Assembly (NCBI GenBank): GCA_947579605.1
Contig: OX388307.1
Span: 22,669,237 to 22,733,236 of the forward strand
Length of the DNA stretch: 64,000 nucleotides
DNA from: Athripsodes cinereus
Taxonomy: Eukaryota > Arthropoda > Insecta > Trichoptera > Leptoceridae
Direction of reading: 5' to 3'
The notes beneath the pieces were generated by a model. The model did no database searches. It saw only the letters and a list, made by a program, of their open reading frames with translations, and was not told where the DNA came from. A program made the translations under genes and the position numbers. Shown here one piece after another: positions 14,301 to 26,400 of the stretch. Positions within the stretch are counted from its first letter, which is position 1; each line of letters begins with the position of its first letter.

Positions 14301-17300
14301 TCCAAAAAAATTAACCTTTTAATTCTTCAATAAACATGTCAATCGCAATCACGTCACAGTTAAATGATTACTGTTAAAATAACCATTATTATCTTCACTT
14401 TCAATAGTGTACAAGACATTTATAATAATACTTAAGTACCAATACAACCTAATTGTAACGAAATTAGTCCAATTTCAGTAAAAACAATCGAAAGAGAAAT
14501 GTGGGTTACAAAAAGAATAAAGTGTAGGTGTAAATTAGTAAATTTTATTCTATGAAGCGAAAAGTAAATTAACTGCATCGAGTGCAACCAAAGAAGTGGC
14601 GAGATTTGGCAAATCGGCCCGCTTCACTAGACAAGATATTTTACTAAGCTCTCTACAAATAAAACTCTTATAGGTGAAATTCCATATGCATAATTTTTAC
14701 AATAATATCTTAATAAGGACAGAATCCTTACAGTAGCACCTTGGATATCCAATTGAAAGGTCCCTCTACCGACTTATTTTACTTTCACGACACGAGCATA
14801 CCCATTGCTTATTATTTAACTATTTAACTTAACAAACACTGATTGTCTTAAAAAAATGTTGGTGCGTACTTTTGTTTAATGACAGTCTATAAAATCAATA
14901 CATATACAGATATTGCATGTGTTGTATATACAAAAACTCACTGAAACGTGTGTGTGTGTGTGTGTGTGTGTGAGGGTGTGTTCGCGGCTAGTGGAAAGTG
15001 AGGACCTAAACATGACAAAAACCCCTATTGTGAGGACACATGCGATTGTGAGGACGTCCCCATAATATTTAAAAGCCGACTCAAAGGTACCGTTCGAATC
15101 CTCATGATGTGATTGGTTGACTGCCGAAATATGGGCGGATTCTATTTTTGGACCCACAATCCGCATTTTTTTCTAAAAAAGTTGACACATGGTTAAAAAG
15201 TAGTTCAGGCGTGTCACCACCACGTGGCGCCACCGAATTCAAGAGTGTATAATTTTGAAAAATACCACTAAAACGGGGACTTACAGGTAGGTCCCCATTT
15301 TATATGGAATTGGTACTGAAATGTTACACTCATTTGAAACGTGGCAACGTCGCACAAATATTCGCATCGTACCTCTTGATTACGCAGAACAGAGATTGTC
15401 TAACCATGGTATGATGTAGGATCTGATTTTTTTTACCTTTTAATTCAGAAGCATTTTAAGTTATCGAAAAATATTTTTTAATACGATTATTATATTATTA
15501 ATTGTCTATGGATATACCTACATATAATATTCACAATAAAATATTAAAGTTCAAGATATATTTCGATCATATTTTTGAAAGTGAAGGTCTAATCGTGAGT
15601 AGATGGAAGAAATCACTTCTATAGTGATAATCTCGCCATTACATATCGTCTTTAATTTGTGTGTTTTGTTTATGTTTATAATTATGGTATTTGATGATGT
15701 GTGAAAAGAATAAATAAATAAATGAAAAAGTATATTTTGTTTACTTTAAAACTGTTATTAAAAAGTACAAAATACAGTTTGTGGTTGGGAATATTCAGAT
15801 ATCCATGGTCTATATATTAAAATACCTTTAAATAACTATAAACAATGCAGGTGTATCGATTATCCTACTGATAATATTTTACTACGGATGCTTCGCTTGG
15901 TATTTTGAACTCTTATTTATAATATAAATTATAGAAAATGTAAACAATAAAACGTTTATAATTCTTTAAAAAAAAACAAATTTATAAAAACTTTTATAAA
16001 CATAAGCATGTAATAACAAAAGTAAGTACCTATTCATAATTGTGAAATAAATTAATTAAAAAAAATTTGAGCGAAAATGTGTTTGGATGGAAGAAACTAC
16101 TTTTTTTTAAAAAAAAGATATATCTGGGTTTTGTTATAAACCCAAATACAACTTTATACACCTTCCACAGTAAGCTAAAAGCTTGTATCGTGAAAGGGGA
16201 GTTTGCCGGCACCTGGTATCGAACCGCGGACCCCTTGTTCAAGAGGCCGAGACTCTACCTCCAGGCTACCGACGTACTCGTATACTTCTGTATTAATAAT
16301 CTCACCAGTAAACATCATCCTATGTTTTTCTGTATTTTCTCTAATTTATAATATCTATCTAATTATGGATAATAAAATTAAACTGACTAACTGAACCTAC
16401 TGAAATATGACCATTTCAATTATTCTGATAAAAACACTATGTATCATTAATTTCGATTTGAACTTTTTAAAATGTAGCAATATTTATTATAGTCAATACT
16501 TAGTAAAACATCAGTAACGATAATTAATGATAATTATTAATAAACATACAACAAAATTACGAAAAACTGAAAAACAAATTAAACTTAAGCCTACCTAAGA
16601 CTATTTTAGTAGATAACAGTACCTTCTGGATGATTAAAACGATTGAAATATGACGCAATAAAAACACTACATATCATTAATTTCGATTTGTACTTTTTAA
16701 AATGTAACAATATTTATTATAGTCAAACATCAGTAACTTTACGATAATTATTAATAAACATACAACAAAATTACGTAAAACTGAAAAACAAATTCAACTA
16801 AAGCCTACCCTAGACTATTTTAGTAGATAACAGTACCTACTAGATGATTAAAACGATTGAAATATGACGCAATAAAAACACTAAGTATCATTAATTTCGA
16901 TTTGAACTTATTAAAATGTAACAATATTTATTATAGTCAATACCTAGTAAAATATCAGTAACTTTACGATAATTATGAATAAACCTACAACAAAATTACG
17001 AAAACCTGAAAAACAAATTCTACTAAATCCTACCTAAGACTATTTTAGTAGATAACAGTACCTACTAGATGATTAAAACGATTGAAATTTGACGCAATAA
17101 AAACACTACATATCATTAATTTCGATTTGTACTTTTTAAAATGTAACAATATTTATTATAGCCAATACCTAGTAAAATATCAGTAACTTTACGATAATTA
17201 TTAATAAATATACAACAAAATTACGAAAAACTGAAAAACAAATTCAACTAAAGCCTACCTAATACTATTTTAGTAGATAACAGTACCTACTAGATGATTA

Positions 17301-20300
17301 AAACGATTTAAATATGACATAATAAAAACACTACATATCATTAATTTCGATTTGTACTTTTTAAAATGTAACAATATTTATTATAGTCAATACCTAGTAA
17401 AATATCAGTAACTTTACGATAATTATGAATAAACCTACAACAAAATTACGAAAACCTGAAAAACAAATTCAACTAAAGCCTACCTAAGACTATTTTAGTA
17501 GATAACAGTACCTACTAGATGATTAAAACGATTGAAATATAACGCAATAAAAACACTACATATCATTAATTTCGATTTGAATTTTATTAAAATGTAACAA
17601 TATTTATTATAGTCAATACCTAGTAAAACATCAGTAACTTTACGATAATTATTAATAAACATACAACAAAATTACGAAAATTTGAAAAACAAATTCAACT
17701 AAAGCCTACCCTAGACTATTTTAGTAGATAACAGTACCTACTAGATGATTAAAACAATTGAAATATGACGCAATGAAAACACTAAGTATCATTAATTTCG
17801 ATTTGAACTTATTAAAATGTAAAAATATTTACTATAGTCAATACCTAGTAAAACATCAGTAACTTTTAACAACAAAATTACGAAAAAATGAAAAACAAAT
17901 TCTACTAAATCCTACCTAAGACTATTTTAGTAGATAACAGTACCTACTAGATGATTAAAACGATTGAAATATGACGCAATAAAAACACTAAGTATCATTA
18001 ATTTCGATTTGAACTTATTAAAATGTAACAATATTTATTATAGTCAATACCTAGTAAAACATCAGTGACTTTACGATAATTATTAATAAACATACAACAA
18101 AATTACGAAAATCTGAAAAACAAATTCAACTAAAGTCTACCTGAGACTATTTTAGTTGATAACAGTACCTACTAGATGATTAAAACGATTGAAATATGAC
18201 GCAATAAAAACACTAAGTATCATTAATTTCGATTTGAACTTTTTAAAATGTAACAATATTTATTATAGTCAATACCTAGTAAAACATCAGTAACTTTACG
18301 ATAATAATTAATAAACATACAACAAAATTACGAAAAACTGAAAAACAAATTCAACTAAAGCCTACCTAAGACTATTTTAGTTGATAACAGTACCTACTGG
18401 ATGATTTAAACGATTGAAATATATAATAAAACATCAGTAACTTTACGATAATTATTAATAAACATACAACAAAATTACGAAAAACTGAAGAACAAATTCA
18501 ACTAAAGCCTACCTTAGACTATTTTAGTAGATAACAGTACCTACTGGATGATTAAAACGATTGAAATATGACGCAATAAAAACACTAAGTATCATTGATT
18601 TCGATTTGAACTTATTAAAATGTAACAATATTTATTATAGTCAATACCTAATAAAACATCAGTAACTTTACGATAATTATTAATAAACATACAACAAAAT
18701 TACGAAAAACTGAAGAACAAATTCAACTAAAGCCTACCTTAGACTATTTTAGTAGATAACAGTACCTACTAGATGATTAAAACGATTGAAGTATATCGTA
18801 ATAAAAACACCAAGTATCATTAATTTCGATTTGAACTTTTTAAAATGTAAAAATATTTATTATAGTCAATACCTAGTAAAACATCAGTGACTTTACGATA
18901 ATTATTAATAAACATACAACAAAATTACGAAAATCTGAAAAACAAATTCAACTAAAGCCTACCTAAGACTATTTTAGTTGATAACAGTACCTACCTACTG
19001 GATGATTAAAACGATTGAAATATATCGCAATAAAAACACCAAGTATCATTAATTTCGATTTGAACTTTTTAAAATGTAAATTATTTATTTTAGTCAATAC
19101 CAAGTAAAATATCAGTAACTTTACAATAATTATTAATAAACATAAACAAAATTACGAAAATCTGAAAAACAAATTCTACTAAAGCCTACCTAAGACTATT
19201 TTAGTAGATAACAGTACCTACTGGATGATTAAAACGATTGAAATATGACGCAATAAAAACACTAAGTATCATTAATTTCGATTTGAACTTATTAAAATGT
19301 AACAATATTTATTATAGTCAATACCTAGTAAAACATCAGTGACTTTACGATAATTATTAATAAACATACAACAAAATTACGAAAATCTGAAAAACAAATT
19401 CAACTAAAGCCTACCTAAGACTATTTTAGTTGATAACAGTACCTACCTACTGGATGATTAAAACGATTGAAATATATCGCAATAAAAACACCAAGTATCA
19501 TTAATTTCGATTTGAACTTTTTAAAATGTAAATTATTTATTTTAGTCAATACCAAGTAAAATATCAGTAACTTTACAATAATTATTAATAAATATACAAC
19601 AAAATTACGAAAAACTAAAAAACAAATTCAACTTAAGCCTACCTAAGACTATTTTAGTGGATAACAGTACCTTCTGGATGATTAAAACGATTGAAATATG
19701 ACGCAATAAAAACACTACATATCATTAATTTCGATTTGTACTTTTTAAAATGTAACAATATTTATTTTAGTCAATACCTAGTAAAACATCAGTAACTTTA
19801 CGATAATTATTTATAAACATACAACAAAATTACGAAAAACTGAAAAACAAATTCATCTAAAGGCTACCTAAGACTATTTTCTCTACAATACCTACCTATA
19901 ACTGTCATCTACAAAAGTCATTATTACAATCCGCCAGGCTCAAAAAACGAACGCTATCTAAATTCATTGAGAAACAAAACTCAATGAAGAACCGAAAATG
20001 CAACGTTGCCACTTATTATTCGACCTAGTGTATTTTCCCGTTCGATTTGTATAGTAAAGTGAGGACGTCGTGTAAATTAAAAACTTATTTCTAATAAAAC
20101 GAGGACCACGTGTGTCTTGGAGTCTACCATTTCCCTAAAATGGAGACGGTCCCCACAATATTTACCGTCTTCACAAGCCGTATTTTTGTCATGATTTTTG
20201 AAGCCCCCTATCTCTGTCTCAAGCGAGTGTATAAAATACTCGAATAGACAGGCATGCTAGCAAGAGAGAGCACTACATTGCCGATGAGTTTACACTCGTC

Positions 20301-20374
20301 TAAGTCGATCGGAAAGGTAGGTCCGCATAATCGGGATTTTAGTTCAAGTCCTCACAATACTTGATTACGCGAAC

Positions 20375-20411
<37 letters not shown>

Positions 20412-23400
20412 CGCGGCTAAAGGAAAGTGAGGACCTTAACATGACAAAAACCCCTATTGTGAGGACACATGCGATTGTGAGGACGTCCCCATAATATTTA
20501 AAAGCCGACTCAAAGGTACCGTTCGAATCCTCGTGATGTGATTGGTTGACTGCCGAAATATGGGCGGATTCTATTTTTGGACCCACAATCCGCATTTTTT
20601 TCTAAAAAAGTTGACACATGGTTAAAAAGTAGTTCAGGCGTGTCACCACCACGTGGCGCCACCGAATTCAAGAGTGTATTACTTTTGAAAAATACCACTA
20701 AAACGGGGACTCACAGGTAGGTCCCCATTTTATATGGAATTGGTACTGAAATGTTACACTCATTTGAAACGTGGCAACGCCGCACAAATATTCGCATCGG
20801 ACCTCTTGATTACGCAGAACAGAGATTGTCTAACCATGGTATGATGTAGGATCTGATTTTTTTTTTACCTTTTAATTCAGAAGCATTTTAAGTTATCGAA
20901 AAATATTTTTTTTAATACGATTATTAAGTTATTAATTGTCTATGGATATACATATAATATTCACAATAAAATATTAAAGTTCAAGATATATTTCGATCAT
21001 ATTTTTTAAAGTGAAGGTCTAATCGTGATTAGATGGAAGAAATCACTTCTATAGTGATAATCTCGCCATTACATATCATCTTTAATTTGTGTGTTTTGTT
21101 TATGTTTATAATTATGGTATTTGATGATGTGTGAAAAGAATAAATAAATGAATGAAAAAGTTTATTTTGTTTACTTTAAAACTGTTATTAAAAAGTATAA
21201 AATACGGTTTGTGGTTGGGAATATTCAGATATCCATGGTCTATATATTAAAATACCTGTAATTAACTATAAAAAATGCAGGTGTATCGATTATCCTACTG
21301 ATAATATCTTACTACGAATGCTTTGCTTGGTATTTTGAACTCTTTATATAAATTATTGAAAATGTAAACAATAAAACGTTTATAATTCTTTAATTAAAAA
21401 AACACATTTATAAAAAACTTTTATAAAAATAAGCATGCAATAACAAAAGAAAGTATTCATAATTGTGAAATAAATTAATTTAAAAAAAAATTTGAGCAAA
21501 AATGTGTTTGGATAGAAGAAATTACTTCTATATAAATAATCTCACCAGTACACGTCACCTTATGTTTTTCTGTATTTTCTCTAATAAATTGAGAAATAAA
21601 TGATAAAATTAAATGATTTTGATAATGATAATAATGAATTAAATGATAAAAAATTAAACTGAACCTACTGAAATATGACCATTTCAATTGATCTGACACA
21701 TAGTATCATTAATTTCGATTTGAACTTATGAAAATGTAAAAACATTTATTATAGTCAATACCTAGTAAAACATTAGTAACGTTACGATAATTATTAATAA
21801 ACATACAACAAAATTACGAAAAACTGAAAAACAAATTCAACTAAAGCCTACCTAAGACTATTTTAGTAGATAACAGTAACTACTGGATGATTAAAATGAT
21901 AAAATATAACGCAATAAAAACACTACATATCATTAATTTCGATTTGATCTTTTTAAAATGTAACAATATTTATTATAGTCAATACCTAGTAAAACATCAG
22001 TAACTTGACGATAATTATTAATAAAAATACAACAAAATTACGAAAAACTAAAGAAAAAATTCAACTAAAGCCTACCTTAGACTATTTTAGTAGATAACAG
22101 TACCTACTGGATGATTAAAACGATTGAAATATAACGCAATAAAAACACTAAGTATCATTAATTTCGATTTGAACTTATTAAAATGTAAATTTTTTTATTA
22201 TAGTCAATACCTAGTAAAATATCAGTAACTTTACGATAATTATTTATAAATATACAACAAAATTACGAAAAACTGAAGAACAAATTCAACTAAAGACTAC
22301 CTAAGACTATTATAGTAGATAACAGTACCTACTGGATGATTAAAACGATTGAAATATAACGCAATAAAAACACCAAATCTCATTAATTTCGATTTGAACT
22401 TTTTAAAATGTAAAAATATTTATTATAGTCAATACCTAGTAAAACATTAGTAACTTTACGATAATTATTAATAAACATACAACGAAATTACGAAAAACTG
22501 AAAAACATATTCAACTAAGGCCTACCTAAGACTATTTTAGTATATAACAGTACCTACTAGATGATTAAAACGATTGAAATATGACGCAATAAAAACACTT
22601 AGTATCAATAATTACGCAAAACTGAAGAACAAATTCAACTAAAGCCTACCTTAGACTATTTTAGTAGATAACAGTAACTACTGGATGATTAAAATGATAA
22701 AATATAACGCAATAAAAACACTACATATCATTAATTTCGATTTGATCTTTTTAAAATGTAACAATATTTATTATAGTCAATACCTAGTAAAACATCAGTA
22801 ACTTGACGATAATTATTAATAAAAATACAACAAAATTACGAAAAACTAAAGAACAAATTCAACTAAAGCCTACCTTAGACTATTTTAGTAGATAACAGTA
22901 CCTACTGGATGATTAAAACGATTGAAATATAACGCAATAAATACACTAAGTATCATTAATTTCGATTTGAACTTATTAAAATGTAATTTTTTTTATTATA
23001 GTCAATACCTAGTAAAACATCAGTAACTTTACGATAATTATTTATAAATATACAACAAAATTACGAAAAACTGAAGAACAAATTCAACTAAAGACTACCT
23101 AAGACTATTATAGTAGATAACAGTACCTACTGGATGATTAAAACGATTGAAATATAACGCAATAAAAACACCAAGTCTCATTAATTTCGATTTGAACTTT
23201 TTAAAATGTAAAAATATTTATTATAGTCAATACCTAGTAAAACATTAGTAACTTTACGATAATTATTAATAAACATACAACGAAATTACGAAAAACTGAA
23301 AAACATATTCAACTAAGGCCTACCTAAGACTATTTTAGTATATAACAGTACCTACTAGATGATTAAAACGATTGAAATATGACGCAATAAAAACACTTAG

Positions 23401-26400
23401 TATCAATAATTTCGATTTGATCTTTTTAAAATGTAACAATATTTATTATAGTCAATACCTAGTAAAACATCAGTATCTTTACGATAATTATTAATGAATA
23501 TACAACAAAATTACGAAAAACTGAAAAACAAATTCAACTAAAGCCTACCTAAGACTATTTTAGTTGATAACAGTACCTACTGGATGATTAAAACGATTGA
23601 AATATGACGCAATAAAAATACTTAGTATCAATAATTACGCAAAACTGAAGAACAAATTCAACTAAAGCCTACCTTAGACTATTTTAGTAGATAACAGTAC
23701 CTACTGGATGATTAAAACGATTGAAATATAACGCAATAAAAACACTAAGTATCATTAATTTCGATTTGAACTCTTTAAAATGTAACAGTATTTATTATAG
23801 TCAATACCTAGTAAAACATTAGTAACTTTACGATAATAATCAATAAACATACAACGAAATTACGAAAAACTGAAAAACATATTTAACTAAGGCCTACCTA
23901 AGACTATTTTAGTATATAACAGTACCTACTGGATGATTAAAACGATTGAAATATAACGCAATAAAAACACTAAGTATCATTAATTTCGATTTGAACTTAT
24001 TAAAATGTAAAAATATTTATTATAGGTAGTCAATACCTAGTAAAACATCAGTAACTTAACGATAATTATTAATAAACATACAACAAAATTACGAAAAACT
24101 GAAAAACAAATTCAACTAAAGCCTACCTAAGACTATTTTATCTACAATACCTATAACTAAAACAAACGCTAACTAAATTCATTGAGAAACAAAACTCAAT
24201 GAAGAACCGAAAATGCAACGTTGCCACTTATTATTCGACCTAGTGTATTTTGCCGTACGATTTGTATAGTAAAGTGAGGACGTCGTGTAAATTAAAAACT
24301 TATTTCTAATAAAACGAGGACCACGTGTGTCTTGGAGTCTACCATTTCCCTAAAATGGAGACGGTCCCCACAATATTTACCGTCTTCACAAGCCGTATTT
24401 TTGTCATGATTTTTGAAGCCCCCTATCTCTGTCTCAAGCGAGTGTATAAAATACTCGAATAGACAGGTATGCTAGCAAGAGAGAGCACTACATTGCCGAT
24501 GAGTTTACACTCGCCTAAGTCGATCGGAAAGGTAGGTCCGCATAATCGGGATTTTAGTTCAAGTCCTCACAATACTTGATTACGCGAACAAGGGTGTGTG
24601 TGTGTGTGTGAGGGTGAGGGTGAGGGTGTGTGTGTGTGAGGGTGTGTGCGAGGGTTGTGTGTGTGTGATCACGTATGAACGAACTTTGGAATTTCTCCAT
24701 GACGTAATTGAAAGATTTGAGAACCTCCCTATATACTCGTGCCTATAATAATATTACACTGACAATATAGTAACATACTTTTGTGCAGAAACTATAGGAG
24801 GTGTGTAGATGTATAGAAAAACACAGACAGATGCATAATATATAACTTTCATATTATAATTTTCCCACAATTGTTCGTCAGATAATTTTCATTTGATGTT
24901 TATTTTCATTTTATTATGTTATTATTAATTTTATGCCTATCTCAACTCGCACAATGCCTATATCCCGTCACAAAACACCATCTAATTTTTCACTTGCACA
25001 TTAATTGTTCTCCATTTATGTAATTTAATTTCTCACCGATACTATGTGTTTACGATGATTATGTACACGATACTTAAGTATATTATTATAATGTAATGAA
25101 GAAAAATCGCTATTAAAGAATACCGCGTAAACACTTGTTTTATCATCCAAAATCTTGACGTATTATTTTTTTTTTTTAAAAGATATATCTGGGTTTTGTT
25201 ATAAACCCAAATACAACCTTATACACCTTTCACACTAAGCTAAAAGTTTGTGTCGAAAGAAAAGAAAGAAAAAAAGAAAAAAAAAAATTGATACGACTCT
25301 ATCATCAGTCGGTTTATAACGTATGAAAATTCTTTCAATTTCTTAAAATGTGTCATTATTTCATATTCCTATTATTCCAACCATAATTGGTGTGAAAAAT
25401 GACAAATACATTTTACTAAAACCTTAAGTTAATGTACAGCTAGTTTCCTTAGCAACCTACTAGGCAAGTATATAATATATAACCTATTCAACTTTTAAAT
25501 TTGCTTTTCTTTAGGTACTTATATGTGATTATATACATACCTTTATCATTGGTCAACATTTTCTATCTATATGTACGTAAAGAAATATCTCGTCGTATGT
25601 ACGTTCCTACATGTAATATTTTTTTCTCTGATTACAACACATACACATTATAAACCTATGATATTTTTCTTATTGTTATATAACCGATAGCTTTCGCAGC
25701 ACAAATCATTATAACAGTTTTCTCATCTATGAATAAGTACATCGAGTGTGTAACATAATCTGTAGGTAAGTGTGAACAGAAGTTAAATGATAATAATGTT
25801 ATAGGTATTATTTCATCACAGCTCATTGTCTCAGCGATTGTCTGCCGGTATACACACAAACAAATTTACAAAGGGATATATATCTACATCCAAGTACCTA
25901 GAAGGAAAAAATTATTTTCTCACTCGATTATACAATAAAATAATTTATTTGTGGGTACATACATCCATTCTACACACACTCACCTTTTATATAATCACTA
26001 ATTTTATTCTGTCGTTGTTCAAATTTTCATATTATATCTTATTATTATCGTATATAAAATTTATGCTCTTTATATTATTCAAACGAAATTTTCACATAAC
26101 GTTGAGTACATAATTACACAATAAGTGTTGCCTTCAAAATTGCAGACCATTTCCTGTCAAAAACAACTGTTTATGATAGATAATGCGTTTCAATTCAAAA
26201 CGAAACATGTAAAATAATTTGAATCCAGCAAAAATAATGCATGAAGATTTAAGCATGTTGTGTTGAGATGCGATCGTTGAGAAGAATGGTTGGTAAAACG
26301 CTGCGTGATAGAGTGAAGAATGAGGATATTAGAAGAATGAGCGGATGCAAGAAGATTGTTGTCCCCAGACTTCTGCGGTATCCGGGTGGACGGTGGGTCC

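Larger units (their letters stand above)
14979..20375. mobile_element. Composite inverted-repeat element with internal satellite, copy 1
   Basis: It is bounded by TGTTCGCG (14979-14986) and its reverse complement CGCGAACA (20368-20375). Imperfect similarity extends about 60 bp inward, including a GTGAGGAC word in each arm. (GT)n microsatellite lies immediately outside both ends. Layout: left segment (14979-16391), about 15 monomers of a 225-bp satellite (16392-19880), right segment (19881-20375). No transposase frame is visible. A SINE at 16102-16278 interrupts the left segment and is missing from copy 2. Superfamily unknown. It resembles in general layout the tandem-repeat-bearing non-autonomous elements attached to microsatellites known in flies and molluscs. 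Confidence 0.75.
20408..24590. mobile_element. Composite inverted-repeat element with internal satellite, copy 2
   Basis: Same architecture as copy 1: TGTTCGCG at 20408-20415, left segment to 21660, about 11 satellite monomers (21661-24140), right segment ending CGCGAACA at 24583-24590. The left and right segments are nearly identical to copy 1, with scattered substitutions, so the duplication is fairly recent. It lacks the SINE of copy 1 and has fewer monomers. Confidence 0.75.

Noticed and set aside
14876..15166. Minus-strand 96-codon frame repeated at 20365-20595 ([16 protein letters not shown]...)
   Set aside because: The two frames are alike because the surrounding DNA was recently duplicated. 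One end is microsatellite-encoded, there is no promoter or homology, and the few differences do not favour synonymous sites clearly.
16067..16394. Overlapping frames of 60-94 codons on both strands
   Set aside because: They lie within the SINE insertion. The same peptides recur at the other SINE copies (47319-47562).
16392..24140. CRISPR-like array
   Set aside because: The whole 225-bp monomer repeats with no variable spacers, and the host is eukaryotic. It is satellite DNA.
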